Shown here piece by piece: positions 33,112 to 41,853 of a DNA stretch of 64,000 nucleotides (its first letter is position 1; every line of letters starts with the position of its first letter). This stretch comes from Streptacidiphilus jiangxiensis (GTDB taxonomy: Bacteria > Actinomycetota > Actinomycetes > Streptomycetales > Streptomycetaceae): NCBI RefSeq assembly GCF_900109465.1, contig NZ_FOAZ01000010.1, positions 248,001 through 312,000 of the forward strand, written 5' to 3'. The notes under the pieces were generated by a model, which saw only the letters and a list, made by a program, of their open reading frames with translations, was not told the origin of the DNA and ran no database searches. The translations under genes were made by a program, and so were the position numbers.

Positions 33112-33717
33112 TTACTCGCCGTCGTTCGCCAGCGCGAGCAGCTCCTCCGGGGACCAGGCCAGCCGTCCCGCGTCGAGATCGGCCAGCACCCCGTGGAGCC
33201 ACCCCAGCTCCGCCGCCGTCATCGTCCGCACGTACTCGCCCTCCAGCGAGGCGATCCTCGGCAGCCCGCCCTCGGACTCGCGCGCCAGGTCCGCGGCCTG
33301 CGCGGCGAGCGTCCGCTCCAGGGTGGCCGCGCGGCGGGACAGCGCGTCGCGCATCGCCGCAGGAGTCAGCAGCATCAGCAGCGAGAGCGCAGCAGGAAAC
33401 TCCGGGAACTCCTGCTTGGGCGTGGACAGCATCTCGTCCAGCCACCGGTGCGCGACCTCGCTGCCCGCGTCGGTCACCTCGTAGACCGTGCGCTCGGGGT
33501 ACTGCGCGTCCCGGCCCGTCTCCCGGACGGCGATCAGGCCCGCCTCCAGCAGCCGGTCCATGGTCCGGTACAGGCCGGCCCGCTGCCCGACGTTGACGAC
33601 CTGGTCCTTGCCCCACTCCTTGAGCAGGCGCTGCACGCCGTAGGGGTGCAGCGGCCTGTAGTGCAGCAGGGCCAGCACGGTCAGGGCCAGCGGGGAACTC
33701 CGGGGCGCAGCGCTCAT
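33112..33717 (-). CDS. PadR family transcriptional regulator
   Basis: A 201-residue PadR regulator with the N-terminal winged helix at residues 8-85 (LALTVLALLHYRPLHPYGVQRLL, then RAGLYRTMDRLLEAGLI and the wing YPERTVYEVTDAG) and a C-terminal helical dimerisation domain. It is divergent from an FAD monooxygenase gene, with a 17-bp palindrome and direct repeats in the 64-bp intergenic region. The sensible reading is repression of that gene and of itself, relieved by a substrate of the monooxygenase. Its ATG is preceded by TAGCAT rather than a ribosome site, suggesting leaderless expression. Confidence 0.9.
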   Translation of the reverse strand: MSAAPRSSPLALTVLALLHYRPLHPYGVQRLLKEWGKDQVVNVGQRAGLYRTMDRLLEAGLIAVRETGRDAQYPERTVYEVTDAGSEVAHRWLDEMLSTPKQEFPEFPAALSLLMLLTPAAMRDALSRRAATLERTLAAQAADLARESEGGLPRIASLEGEYVRTMTAAELGWLHGVLADLDAGRLAWSPEELLALANDGE

Positions 33718-33740
33718 GCTCTGATGCTACCCACTGCAGA

Positions 33741-33775
33741 ACTAGTTGACTCGCGACTAGTTGCAGTGCAACTAT
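33741..33775. promoter_or_regulatory. PadR operator and monooxygenase promoter
   Basis: ACTAGTTG occurs at 33741-33748 and 33756-33763, and TAGTTGCAGTGCAACTA at 33758-33774 is a perfect 17-bp palindrome. TTGACT at 33746-33751 is followed after 18 bp by AACTAT at 33770-33775, whose position puts the transcription start at the ATG (33782). The operator thus overlaps the promoter core, as expected for a repressor. Confidence 0.6.
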
Positions 33776-33781
33776 CGAGCC

Positions 33782-34984
33782 ATGGACATCACGACTGGCA
33801 AGGTTCGCTCCGCACTGGTCGTCGGCGGCGGTGTCGCCGGCCCCGTCACCGCGATGGCGCTGCAGCAGGCCGGCATCGCGGCGACGATCTACGAGGCCTA
33901 CGACGGCCCGGCCGACGAGGTCGGCGGCGGCATGGGCCTGGCCCCGAACGGCTTCGAGGCGTTCGACGCGATCGGCGTCGGTGACGCGATCCGCGCGGTC
34001 AGCACGCCGATGAACGGCATCGTGCTGCAGAGCTGGAACGGCCGGCGGCTCGCCACCTTCGGCACCCTGCCCGGCCTGGACCCGACGCGCTTCGTGATGC
34101 GCAGCGAGCTCTTCCGCACCCTGCGCCAGGCCGCCGAGGCCCGCGGCATCACCACCGTCCACGGCAAGCGCATCGTCGACGCGACGGAGGACGCCGACGG
34201 CGTCACCGCCCGCTTCGCGGACGGCACCACCGCCACGGCCGACGTGCTGATCGGCGCGGACGGCCTGCGCTCCACGGTCCGCCGCCTGATCGACCCGAGC
34301 TCCCCCGCCCCGCAGTTCGCCGGCACCGCCGGCTTCGGCGCCATGGTCCGCGACGCGGGCGTCGCGCCCACGGACGGAATGATGATCATGGCGTTCGGCA
34401 AGCGCTGCTTCTTCGCCTGGCAGGTGCTGGACGACGGCACGGGCATCTGGTTCGTCAACCTGCCGGTGCCGCAGCCGCTCTCGGTCAACGAGCAGCGCGA
34501 GAAGGGCGGCGCCCACTGGCTGGCGCACCTCAAGCAGGTCTGCGAGGGCGACGCCACCCCGGCCGCGCAGATGCTGGACGCCACCGACCCCGAGGCGATG
34601 CTCTTCACCGGCAGCACGGAGAACATGCCGACCAACGTGGTCTGGAGCCGGGGCCGGCTCGTCCTCACCGGGGACGCCGCCCACGCTCCGTCCTCCAGCT
34701 CCGGCCAGGGCGCCTCGCTCGCCGCCGAGAGCTCCGTCGAGCTCGCCCGCTGCCTGCGCGACCTGCCGCTGCCGCAGGCGCTGGCCCGCTACGAGGAGCT
34801 GCGCCGTCCGCGGGTCGAGCGGATCATCAAGGAGACGGCCCGCACCAACGCCCGCAAGGCGGCCGGGCCGGTGGCCCGCGTGGTCCGCGACGCGCTGCTG
34901 CCGGTGATGTTCAAGATGACGAAGCCGGAGAAGAACGCCTGGCAGTTCCGCTACCCGATCGACTTCGAGGCCCCCGTGGGCTGA
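33782..34984 (+). CDS. FAD-dependent monooxygenase (PHBH family)
   Basis: A 400-residue class A flavoprotein hydroxylase. The N-terminal Rossmann GGGVAGPVTAMAL lies at residues 15-27, the DG motif is in VLIGADGLRSTVR, and the second FAD-binding GDAAHAPSSSSGQGASLAAESSVELARCL is near residue 297. It resembles monooxygenases that hydroxylate aromatic compounds or antibiotics such as tetracyclines, but the substrate cannot be told. The ATG at 33782 lacks a ribosome site and sits at the predicted transcription start. It is divergent from a PadR repressor and probably induced by its own substrate. Confidence 0.92.
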   Translation: MDITTGKVRSALVVGGGVAGPVTAMALQQAGIAATIYEAYDGPADEVGGGMGLAPNGFEAFDAIGVGDAIRAVSTPMNGIVLQSWNGRRLATFGTLPGLDPTRFVMRSELFRTLRQAAEARGITTVHGKRIVDATEDADGVTARFADGTTATADVLIGADGLRSTVRRLIDPSSPAPQFAGTAGFGAMVRDAGVAPTDGMMIMAFGKRCFFAWQVLDDGTGIWFVNLPVPQPLSVNEQREKGGAHWLAHLKQVCEGDATPAAQMLDATDPEAMLFTGSTENMPTNVVWSRGRLVLTGDAAHAPSSSSGQGASLAAESSVELARCLRDLPLPQALARYEELRRPRVERIIKETARTNARKAAGPVARVVRDALLPVMFKMTKPEKNAWQFRYPIDFEAPVG

Positions 34985-35054
34985 ACGCCCCGCCCAACGC
35001 CCCGATCCGGGGTGCACTTGCAAGATCCACCCAATTCGGGGTTGGGTTGTCGCC

Positions 35055-35603
35055 ATGACAGGCGATCAACCCGTCCTCTACCTGCTCGGCACCGGCGCGC
35101 AACCCGTGCTCACCATCGCCGCAGCCGTGGAGCAGGCGCAGGCCGACGGGTGGCGGGTGTGCCTCGGGCTCACCCCCACCGCGGCGCGCTGGCTGCACCC
35201 GTACCTCGCCGGCCTGGAGGCCCTGACCGGGGCTCCCGTCCGCTCGCACTACAAGCTGCCCGGCGAGGAGGACGTCTGGCCCACGGCCGACGTGGTCCTG
35301 CTGGCCCCGGCCACCTTCAACACGATCAACCGCTGGGCCCTCGGCCTGACCGACTCCTTCGTCGTCGGCTACGCGGCCGAGGCGCTCGGCCGAGGCATCC
35401 CGACCGTGGCGCTGCCCTGCGTCAACGCGGCGCTCGCCGCGCACCCCCAGTACGCCCGCTCGGTCGAGACGCTCCGCCTGGCCGGGGCCCGCGTCGTGCT
35501 CCCCGAGACGAACACCGCCCCCGGACAGGACGACACCCCCGACTTCGGCTGGGCCCTCGCCCTGCACGAGGCCCGCAACGCGCTGCAGCACCCGGCGCCG
35601 TAA
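35055..35603 (+). CDS. Flavoprotein (HFCD/PPCDC-like fold)
   Basis: A 182-residue protein of the flavoprotein family that includes PPC decarboxylase, UbiX and lantibiotic cysteine decarboxylases. The FMN-binding core is recognisable as VLLAPATFNTINRWALGLTDSF (residues about 80-101) and the C-terminal PCVNAALAAHPQYARSVETLR. It is a stand-alone single-domain form, not the CoaBC fusion, and the reaction is unknown. The ATG at 35055 follows a weak purine-rich stretch. A strong bidirectional hairpin separates it from ssrA. Confidence 0.87.
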   Translation: MTGDQPVLYLLGTGAQPVLTIAAAVEQAQADGWRVCLGLTPTAARWLHPYLAGLEALTGAPVRSHYKLPGEEDVWPTADVVLLAPATFNTINRWALGLTDSFVVGYAAEALGRGIPTVALPCVNAALAAHPQYARSVETLRLAGARVVLPETNTAPGQDDTPDFGWALALHEARNALQHPAP

Positions 35604-35612
35604 CGCGAAAAA

Positions 35613-35635
35613 GCCGCCCGGCAAGGCCGGGCGGC
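35613..35635. terminator. Bidirectional terminator between flavoprotein gene and ssrA
   Basis: A perfect 10-bp stem, GCCGCCCGGC with GCCGGGCGGC, closes on AAG. AAAAA flanks its left side, giving a T-tract on the minus strand for ssrA, and TCTTCGTT follows on the plus strand for the flavoprotein gene. Confidence 0.9.
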
Positions 35636-35655
35636 TCTTCGTTACATGGGGTCGG

Positions 35656-36021
35656 TGGAGGTGGCGGGAATCGAACCCGCGTCCTGTGGTGCGGAACCAG
35701 AGCTTCTCCGAGCGCAGTCTGCTGTGATTTTCTCGGCCCCGGGAGTCACGCAGACAAGCTCCCGACGGGCCCAGCCACTGTTAGGTTTTCCGCACTACCC
35801 CGTGACCGGGTCGAGCGGTGGAGTCTCCTAGATTAAGCCAGGCTCCGGGACGGAGACGCGCCCGGTCTGACTCCTTCGGATACTCGCTCAGGCGGCGAGG
35901 GCGAAGGTGGATCGCGTGTTATTGGCGATTATTTTTTGCGGCCCGTGGTTAACGAGATCATTGCCGCTTCCTCGGCTCGCTTCCTCTGCCTCGACATCCC
36001 CAGTCGAAACCGATCACCCCC
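35656..36021 (-). ncRNA. ssrA: Transfer-messenger RNA (tmRNA)
   Basis: A 366-nt tmRNA that rescues stalled ribosomes together with SmpB. The 5' end GGGGGTGATCGGTTTCGAC and the 3' end with T-arm GCGGG-TTCGATT-CCCGC and acceptor CACCTCC-A form the tRNA-like domain; the acceptor stem is seven pairs with one G-U. CC but not the final A of CCA is encoded, so the end must be repaired. The tag reading frame (35888-35926) reads ANNTRSTFALAA. Pseudoknot segments occupy the rest. smpB lies 113 bp upstream on the same strand. Confidence 0.95.
35888..35926 (-). CDS. tmRNA proteolysis tag reading frame
   Basis: Starting at resume codon GCC, preceded by AATAATC (compare the GTAGTC before the resume codon in E. 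coli), the frame encodes ANNTRSTFALAA followed by TGA. The terminal ALAA is the conserved ClpXP/ClpAP degradation signal. The tag is 12 residues, shorter than the 16-residue tag I remember for Streptomyces. Confidence 0.85.
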   Translation of the reverse strand, partial: ANNTRSTFALAA

Positions 36022-36134
36022 ATGTGGGTGCTGCTCTTCAGTTGTCAAGGTCTCTTCGAGACCGCCCGCGGCTGGTGGGGACCACCCGGGGCGTTGTCCA
36101 TGCTACGGCCACGCGGAGTGCATGGTCCAGTTGA

Positions 36135-36620
36135 TTACCGCTGGCGGCGGCGCGCCGCGGCCACCGCGCGGTCGGTCTCGCGCCGGTCCTGCTTCTCGCG
36201 CAGGGTCTGCCGCTTGTCGTGGAGCTTCTTGCCCTGGGCCAGCGCGATGCTGACCTTGGCCCGGCCGTCCTTGAAGTAGAGGGAGAGCGGGACCAGCGTG
36301 AAGCCCGTCTCCTTCAGCTTCTGCTCCAGCTTCTGGATCTCCCACTTGTGCAGCAGCAGCTTGCGCTTGCGCCGCGCCGCGTGGTTGGTCCAGGTGCCCT
36401 GGGCGTACTCCATGATGTGCACGTTCTGCAGCCAGGCCTCGCCGCCGGTCACGTCGGCGAAGCCGTCGACGAGGGACGCCCGGCCCTGGCGCAGGGACTT
36501 CACCTCGGTGCCGGTGAGCACCATCCCGCACTCGTACTCGTCGATGATGTTGTAGTCGTGCCGCGCCTTCTTGTTGGAGGCGATGAGCTTGTTGCGCGGG
36601 TCGTCTTTCTTCTTCGCCAT
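36135..36620 (-). CDS. smpB: SsrA-binding protein SmpB
   Basis: Binds the tRNA-like domain of tmRNA and delivers it to stalled ribosomes. The 161-residue protein has the OB-like beta-barrel core ([31 protein letters not shown] at residues 15-45, then [13 protein letters not shown]) and the basic C-terminal tail ([25 protein letters not shown]), which enters the decoding centre as a helix. ATG at 36620 is chosen as the family start MAKKK; another ATG lies four codons upstream. Its place directly before ssrA is the classical arrangement. Confidence 0.96.
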   Translation of the reverse strand: MAKKKDDPRNKLIASNKKARHDYNIIDEYECGMVLTGTEVKSLRQGRASLVDGFADVTGGEAWLQNVHIMEYAQGTWTNHAARRKRKLLLHKWEIQKLEQKLKETGFTLVPLSLYFKDGRAKVSIALAQGKKLHDKRQTLREKQDRRETDRAVAAARRRQR

Positions 36621-36697
36621 AGTGCCGGACATTCTCGCACTTCGGCCGCCGCTTCGGCACGGGCTTAAACACCGGGACGGCGCGACAGCGGGCCCCG

Positions 36698-37816
36698 CTA
36701 CTGCCCGTCGCCGCCGCTGAGGTCGTCGAGCACGGTCAGCGCCGTGTCCTCGGCGGTCTGCGCGCTCGCGTCCGGCGGGACGGCGATGTCGGGCTGGATG
36801 CCCTGCCCGTCCGGCGAGGTGCCGGACGGGGTGAGGTAGTGGCCGACGGTGTGCTCCTGCACGACCCCGTCGGACAGCGCCTGCGGCGCCTGCACGGCGC
36901 CCTTGCCGAACGTCGGCCCGCCGACGACCACCGCCCGGCCGCGGTCCCGCAGCGCGCCGGTGACCAGCTCCGCCGCGCTCATCGTGCCTCCGTCGACGAG
37001 GACCACCAGCGGTGTCGCGGTGTCCCCGCCCGGCGCGGCCGTCAGCGTCTGCTCCGGGCCGCCGTCCACCGGTCGGTAGCGGGCCACCGGCCCGCCGTCG
37101 AGGAAGACCGACGCGGTGGCCACCGCCTCGGCCACCAGGCCGCCGGAGTTGCCACGCAGGTCCAGCAGGATGCCGCGGCCGCCGCGGTCGGGATGCAGCC
37201 GCGCCTGCCGGACGGCGGCCTGCACCTGCTCGGAGACGCCGACCGTGAACGCGTCCATGCTGATCCGCGTCACCCCCGCCTCAGGATGGTCGACGCGCAC
37301 GTCGTCCTCGTCCAGCACGGCCCGGCGCAACGCCACCGCCCACTGCTGCGTGCCGCGTTGCAGCAGCAGCGTCACCTCCGAGCCGACCTTGCCGGCCGCG
37401 CCGCCGCGCAACAGCGCGACGACCTGGGTGACCGGCCGGCCGTCGACGCGGGTGCCGTCGATCTCCAGCAGGCGGTCCCCGGCGGCGAGTCGGGCGTGTG
37501 CCGCGGGCGAGCCGGGAAGGGTGCGCGTCACCGTGACCGCGCCCTGGGGCGAACGGGCCAGCCACAGCCCGACGCCGACGTAGTGGCCGTCCAACGCCTC
37601 GCTGTAGGCGGCGAACTGCTCGGGCGTGTAGTCGGCCGTCCAGCGGTCGCCGACCGCCTGCGAGGCCGCGTCGCCGACATGGCCGGAGCGCGGCGCTGCC
37701 GGCGCCGGGCCGCCCTCGCTGCCCCAGGCTCCCGTTCCCGCGCCGATCGCGCAGACCGCCGCGAACACCAGCGCCAGCGTGAACTGGAGCCGAAGGGCGC
37801 GCCGCGTGGGTGACAT
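36698..37816 (-). CDS. S41 family C-terminal processing peptidase
   Basis: A 372-residue exported serine protease that trims or degrades envelope proteins. A signal anchor occupies residues 8-30, a PDZ domain about residues 80-160 ([41 protein letters not shown]), and the S41 domain the rest. The Ser-Lys dyad is Ser280 ([10 protein letters not shown]) and Lys305 (TFGKGAVQ), 25 residues apart as in CtpA/Prc. The [11 protein letters not shown] segment forms the oxyanion region. It follows ftsX on the same strand, and a terminator lies between. Confidence 0.94.
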   Translation of the reverse strand: MSPTRRALRLQFTLALVFAAVCAIGAGTGAWGSEGGPAPAAPRSGHVGDAASQAVGDRWTADYTPEQFAAYSEALDGHYVGVGLWLARSPQGAVTVTRTLPGSPAAHARLAAGDRLLEIDGTRVDGRPVTQVVALLRGGAAGKVGSEVTLLLQRGTQQWAVALRRAVLDEDDVRVDHPEAGVTRISMDAFTVGVSEQVQAAVRQARLHPDRGGRGILLDLRGNSGGLVAEAVATASVFLDGGPVARYRPVDGGPEQTLTAAPGGDTATPLVVLVDGGTMSAAELVTGALRDRGRAVVVGGPTFGKGAVQAPQALSDGVVQEHTVGHYLTPSGTSPDGQGIQPDIAVPPDASAQTAEDTALTVLDDLSGGDGQ

Positions 37817-37869
37817 GGCAGAAGAGTCTAGGGGCGAGCGCCCGTTCCGAGGGTGCTCACCCGACGAAA

Positions 37870-37899
37870 AGCCCCGGAAGCAGTATCGCTTCCGGGGCT
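37870..37899 (-). terminator. Terminator hairpin after ftsX
   Basis: AGCCCCGGAAGC pairs with GCTTCCGGGGCT around AGTATC, followed on the minus strand by TTTTCG. It lies 54 bp beyond the ftsX stop and ends the ftsEX transcript. Confidence 0.9.
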
Positions 37900-37952
37900 C
37901 TTGGGTTCGTCAGGTCTTCAGATCGTCACAGCGTCACAGCGTCAGAGGAGCG

Positions 37953-38873
37953 TCAGACCTTGAGGTACTTCTGCAGTGTCAGGAAGGCCGCCAGCGAGGA
38001 CATGAGCACACCGATGACCAGCAGCAGCGGCATGACCGACACCACCGGCCCCCAGCCGATGAAGCTGATCAGGGTGATCTGCTTCTTCAGCATCATGTCG
38101 ACCAGCACCAACTTGCCGAGCGCGATCATGCCGGAGGCGAGGAGCGCGCCGACACCGGCGGCGAAGGCCGCCTCGGCGATGAACGGCATCTGCACGTAGA
38201 AGTTGGACGCACCGACCAGTCGCATGATGCCGGTCTCGCGCTTACGGCTGAACGCCGCGACACGCACGGTGTTGACGATCAGCAGCAGCGTCACGACCGA
38301 CATGAAGCCCATGATGATCCAGGCCACCATCTGCAGCGTGTTCATGAGGTTGAACAGCGGCTTCAGCACGGCGCTCTGGTCGTCGACCTTGGCCACACCG
38401 GGCTGCCCCAGCACCTGGCTGGCGACCTCCTGGTACAGCTGCGGGTTGGTCAGCTTCACGCGCAGCGAGTTGTTGAAGTAGTCCGGGGTGACGTACGGGG
38501 CCAGCGGCGAGTCCGGGAACTGCGCCTTGAAGTTCTGGACCGCCTGCTCCGGCGTCTCCGTGTAGACCTTCTGCACCAGCGGGTTGTGGTCCAGCTGGGT
38601 GTGGACCGCGTCTATCTGGGCCTGGGTGGCGACACCCGAGGCGCAGTTGGGCGTGTCCTTGACGTTCTTCTGGTTGTCCTTGTTGCAGAAGTAGATCGAC
38701 ACCTCGACCTTGTCGCCCCAGTAGCCCTTCATCTGGCTGACCTGGGAGCTGAGCAACATGGCCGCACCGACCAGGGAGAGCGACAGGGCCACACTCACGA
38801 TCACGGCGATGGTCATCGTCAGATTGCGTCGGAGACCGATCCAGATCTCCGACATGACGAATTGGGCTCGCAT
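37953..38873 (-). CDS. ftsX: Cell division protein FtsX
   Basis: Membrane partner of FtsE; the complex controls peptidoglycan hydrolases at the septum from the cytoplasmic side. The 306-residue protein has the FtsX topology: an N-terminal helix (about residues 20-42), a large extracytoplasmic domain (43-170, with a Cys pair around residues 68-77), and three further helices (about 180-290). The ATG at 38873 has AGGA upstream and lies 14 bp after the ftsE stop, so the two are cotranscribed and probably coupled. Confidence 0.96.
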   Translation of the reverse strand: MRAQFVMSEIWIGLRRNLTMTIAVIVSVALSLSLVGAAMLLSSQVSQMKGYWGDKVEVSIYFCNKDNQKNVKDTPNCASGVATQAQIDAVHTQLDHNPLVQKVYTETPEQAVQNFKAQFPDSPLAPYVTPDYFNNSLRVKLTNPQLYQEVASQVLGQPGVAKVDDQSAVLKPLFNLMNTLQMVAWIIMGFMSVVTLLLIVNTVRVAAFSRKRETGIMRLVGASNFYVQMPFIAEAAFAAGVGALLASGMIALGKLVLVDMMLKKQITLISFIGWGPVVSVMPLLLVIGVLMSSLAAFLTLQKYLKV

Positions 38874-38887
38874 TGATGTGTCCTAAC

Positions 38888-39577
38888 TCAGTGCTGGTAG
38901 CCGTAGACGCCGCGGGACTGGTCGCGGACCAGGTGCCCCTGGTCCAGCTCGATGACGCGCTTGCGCATCTGGTCGACGATGGCCTGGTCGTGGGTGGCCA
39001 TCAGCACCGTGGTGCCGGTCCGGTTGATCCGGTCCAGCAGCTTCATGATGCCGACGGAGTTCTGCGGGTCGAGGTTACCGGTGGGCTCGTCCGCAATCAG
39101 GAGCATCGGGCGGTTCACGAACGCGCGGGCGATGGCCACACGCTGCTGCTCACCACCGGAGAGCTCTCCTGGCATGCGGTCCTGCTTGCCGGCGAGACCG
39201 ACCAGCTCCAGCACCTCGGGCACGACCTTGTTGATCGTGGCGCGGGGCTTGCCGATCACCTCGAGCGCGAAGGCCACGTTCTGGCCGACGGTCTTGTTGG
39301 GCAGCAGGCGGAAGTCCTGGAAGACCGTCCCCAGCTGGCGCCGCATGTGCGGAACCTTCCAGTTGGAGAGCTTGGCCAGGTCCTTGCCGAGCACGTGCAC
39401 TTCGCCGACCGACGGGCGCTCCTCGCGGAGGATCAGGCGCAGGAAGGTCGACTTTCCGGAGCCGGAGGACCCGACCAGGAAGACGAACTCACCCTTTTCG
39501 ATCTCCAGCGAGACGTTGTCCAGCGCCGGACGGTTCTGCTTGGGATAGGTCTTGGTTACGTTGTCGAATCTGATCAC
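38888..39577 (-). CDS. ftsE: Cell division ATP-binding protein FtsE
   Basis: ABC-type ATPase of the FtsEX complex, 229 residues. Walker A is GSSGSGKST near residue 35, the signature is [14 protein letters not shown], Walker B is [12 protein letters not shown] and the H-loop is MATHDQ. GTG at 39577 was chosen because the product then begins with [11 protein letters not shown], the family opening; the longer open frame upstream is noncoding in character. Stop and ftsX start are 14 bp apart. Confidence 0.97.
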   Translation of the reverse strand: MIRFDNVTKTYPKQNRPALDNVSLEIEKGEFVFLVGSSGSGKSTFLRLILREERPSVGEVHVLGKDLAKLSNWKVPHMRRQLGTVFQDFRLLPNKTVGQNVAFALEVIGKPRATINKVVPEVLELVGLAGKQDRMPGELSGGEQQRVAIARAFVNRPMLLIADEPTGNLDPQNSVGIMKLLDRINRTGTTVLMATHDQAIVDQMRKRVIELDQGHLVRDQSRGVYGYQH

Positions 39578-39796
39578 GGCTGCATCACGGTGGGCCAGTG
39601 TAGGCGGACAGGGCGGGGCCGACCTTACGCGAAGCGGACGCGAGCCCGCAGGTTCGTCCCGGGAAAGGTGGGGGAGTTCACGGACAGTAGCGGACAAACC
39701 AGGACAAGGAGCAGCCGGATCGCGCGTGACGTGGCACAGTGGAGGGAACCCACTCGGTGGGGTTCTGCGTTGTGCACATCAGAGGAGGAGATCGCG

Positions 39797-39991
39797 ATGA
39801 CGCTCGACCGTCTGGTGTGCGCCAACTGCTCGGGTCCGGTGAGCGAGGGGCGCTGCCCCACCTGCAGGGCCAGCCGTGCGCGCATGATGGAGCAGCAGGG
39901 GCTCTTCGCCTCCCTGTCCCCCGCGACGCTGATCGCGCTGCTGGCGGCGCTGATCGCTTGCGTGGTGATAGCGCGGCACGCCTTCGCGTGA
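39797..39991 (+). CDS. Small zinc-ribbon, single-pass membrane protein
   Basis: A 64-residue protein with two CxxC pairs (CANC at residues 8-11 and CPTC about 9 residues later) forming a likely zinc ribbon, and a C-terminal transmembrane helix (residues about 40-62, LSPATLIALLAALIACVVIA). The ATG at 39797 has an excellent AGAGGAGGAG ribosome site. It is divergent from ftsE and ends just before a long convergent terminator. I recall small conserved proteins of this kind next to ftsEX in actinomycetes; the function is unknown. Confidence 0.85.
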   Translation: MTLDRLVCANCSGPVSEGRCPTCRASRARMMEQQGLFASLSPATLIALLAALIACVVIARHAFA

Positions 39992-39995
39992 TTCA

Positions 39996-40041
39996 CGCAG
40001 CGGGCCGGGTCCGATCGGATGATCGGACCCGGCCCGCTGCG
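39996..40041. terminator. Convergent terminator with 21-bp perfect stem
   Basis: CGCAGCGGGCCGGGTCCGAT and one more base pair perfectly with the facing arm around loop GGAT. It lies 4 bp after the zinc-ribbon gene and 16 bp from the stop of the LAETG gene, serving both strands. Confidence 0.9.
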
Positions 40042-40057
40042 TTGCCTTCGTCGTCAC

Positions 40058-40627
40058 TCAGTGCTTACGACTGCTCGCTGCCCGCGGTCCGAAGCGGAAG
40101 ACCAGTCCGCCCAGTACGAAGGTGAGACCACCCGCGAGGATCATCGGGGTGTTCTCCGAGCTCCCGGTCTCGGCGAGCTGCGTCCGGGCCGGGGCCTGCG
40201 TCATGGCGACGCCACCCGCGCCCCCGCCGGTCCCGCCGGTCCCGCCCGTGCTCGGCGCGGCCGAGGCGGTCGCGCCACCGGTCGGGCCGGCCGAGGCCGT
40301 CGCGGACGCCGTACTGCTCTGCGTCGGCGCCGTGCCCTGGGTCGGCGCCGTGCTCTGGGTCGGCGTCGCACTGTCACTGGGAGCACCGGAGCTCCCGCTG
40401 TCCCCGCCGTTCCCGCTGTCCCCGCCGCTCCCGCTGTCGCCGCCCACCAGGCCGACGCTCACGCTCACGCCCGGGGTATCGCTCGGCAGGACGTTCTGGT
40501 TGTCGTTCGGACCGTCCACGACCTTGGCGCTTGCCACGCCCGCGACCGAGAGGCCGGCTCCCGCCAACGCGAGCGCGATGCCCGCGATGCGTATGCCGTT
40601 GGCCTTCCTGCGGTGTCCGCGTGCCAC
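40058..40627 (-). CDS. LAETG-anchored surface protein (sortase E-type substrate)
   Basis: A 189-residue exported protein. After a basic start (VARGHRRKANG) there is a signal peptide core (IRIAGIALALAGAGLSVAGVASA). The mature chain is mostly Gly/Ser/Thr/Pro low complexity. LAETG at residues 151-155, a hydrophobic helix and a basic end (RFGPRAASSRKH) form a sortase sorting signal; LAXTG is the motif used by class E sortases of actinomycetes, so covalent attachment to the wall is likely. GTG at 40627 is used because GGAAGGGG precedes it by 5 nt; a 24-codon longer form is possible. No sortase gene is in the window. Confidence 0.82.
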   Translation of the reverse strand: MARGHRRKANGIRIAGIALALAGAGLSVAGVASAKVVDGPNDNQNVLPSDTPGVSVSVGLVGGDSGSGGDSGNGGDSGSSGAPSDSATPTQSTAPTQGTAPTQSSTASATASAGPTGGATASAAPSTGGTGGTGGGAGGVAMTQAPARTQLAETGSSENTPMILAGGLTFVLGGLVFRFGPRAASSRKH

Positions 40628-40682
40628 ACCCGCCCCTTCCGTTATGCCCCCGAGATCTGTTCGGGCGTCAGCATGGTGTGGC

Positions 40683-40719
40683 AAGGGCCCGGCGGTCAAC
40701 TTTCGACCACCGGGCCCTT
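40683..40719 (-). terminator. Terminator hairpin after prfB
   Basis: AAGGGCCCGGCGGTC pairs with GACCACCGGGCCCTT, with one G-T pair, around a 7-nt loop. It lies 18 bp beyond the prfB stop on the minus strand. Confidence 0.85.
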
Positions 40720-40737
40720 ACTGAGCACGGATCGTGC

Positions 40738-41847
40738 TTACTCGGCCTTTTCCAGCGACTTGCGCCACCGGATGCCGGCCTCGATGAAGCCGTCCAGATC
40801 CCCGTCCAGCACGGCCTGAGGGTTGCTCACCTCGTGCTCGGTGCGCAGGTCCTTGACCATCTGGTACGGGTGCAGCACGTAGGAGCGCATCTGGTTGCCC
40901 CAGGAGCTGCCGCCGTCCTTGAGCGCGTCCATCGCGGCGCGCTCCTCCTGGCGGCGGCGCTCCAGCAGCTTGGCCTGGAGGACGTTCATCGCCGAGGCCT
41001 TGTTCTGGATCTGCGAGCGCTCGTTCTGGCAGGAGACGACGATGCCGCTCGGCAGGTGGGTGATGCGCACCGCCGAGTCGGTCGTGTTGACGCCCTGGCC
41101 GCCCGGACCGGAGGAGCGGTACACGTCGATGCGCAGCTCCTTCTCGTCGATCTCCACGTGGTCGCTGGACTCGACGACCGGCAGCACCTCGACGCCGGCG
41201 AAGGACGTCTGGCGGCGGCCCTGGTTGTCGAACGGCGAGATGCGGACCAGGCGGTGGGTGCCCTGCTCGACCGAGAGGGTGCCGTAGGCGTAGGGGGCCT
41301 TCACCGCGAAGGTCGCGGACTTGATGCCGGCCTCCTCCGCGTAGGAGGTGTCGTAGACCTCGGTCGGGTAGCCGTGGCGCTCGGCCCAGCGCAGGTACAT
41401 GCGCATCAGCTGCTCGGCGAAGTCGGCGGCGTCGATGCCGCCCGCCTCGGCACGGATGTTGACCAGCGCCTCACGCGCGTCGTACTCGCCGGAGAGGAGG
41501 GTGCGGACCTCCATCTCCTGGACGGACTTGCGCACCGACTCCAGCTCGGACTCGGCCTCGCCGCGCGCGTCGGCGTCGCCCTCGGCCTCGGCGAGCTCGA
41601 AGAGGACCCCGAGGTCCTCGATCCGGCTGCGCAGGGTCTCGATCTTGCGCAGCTCGCCCTGGAGGTAGGAGAGCTTGGAGGTGACCTTCTGGGCGCTTTC
41701 GACGTCGTCCCAGAGGTCCGGCGCGGCGGCCTGCTCCTCGAAGACCGCGATGTCGGACCGGAGCCTGTCCAGGTCGACGACTGCCTCGATCGACGACATG
41801 GTCGACTCGAGCGACTTGAGCTCTTCGGAAGGATCAATGGCTGCCAC
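40738..41847 (-). CDS. prfB: Peptide chain release factor 2
   Basis: Recognises UGA and UAA and triggers peptide release. The 369-residue protein carries the stop-codon tripeptide Ser204-Pro205-Phe206 (SPF, diagnostic for RF2) and the GGQ motif with Gln251 ([10 protein letters not shown]). It is encoded in one uninterrupted frame, so the autoregulatory +1 frameshift known from E. coli is absent, as in other actinomycetes. Start is GTG at 41847 without a clear ribosome site; TAGGCT ends 6 nt upstream, suggesting a leaderless transcript. Confidence 0.97.
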   Translation of the reverse strand: MAAIDPSEELKSLESTMSSIEAVVDLDRLRSDIAVFEEQAAAPDLWDDVESAQKVTSKLSYLQGELRKIETLRSRIEDLGVLFELAEAEGDADARGEAESELESVRKSVQEMEVRTLLSGEYDAREALVNIRAEAGGIDAADFAEQLMRMYLRWAERHGYPTEVYDTSYAEEAGIKSATFAVKAPYAYGTLSVEQGTHRLVRISPFDNQGRRQTSFAGVEVLPVVESSDHVEIDEKELRIDVYRSSGPGGQGVNTTDSAVRITHLPSGIVVSCQNERSQIQNKASAMNVLQAKLLERRRQEERAAMDALKDGGSSWGNQMRSYVLHPYQMVKDLRTEHEVSNPQAVLDGDLDGFIEAGIRWRKSLEKAE

Positions 41848-41853
41848 GCCCCA

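Noticed and set aside
36043-36048. Perfect TTGACA upstream of ssrA
   Set aside because: It lies only 21 nt before the mature 5' end, so a -10 box would fall within the RNA; it is too close to drive ssrA.
40738-41847. Programmed +1 frameshift in prfB
   Set aside because: The gene is one uninterrupted frame with no early UGA.
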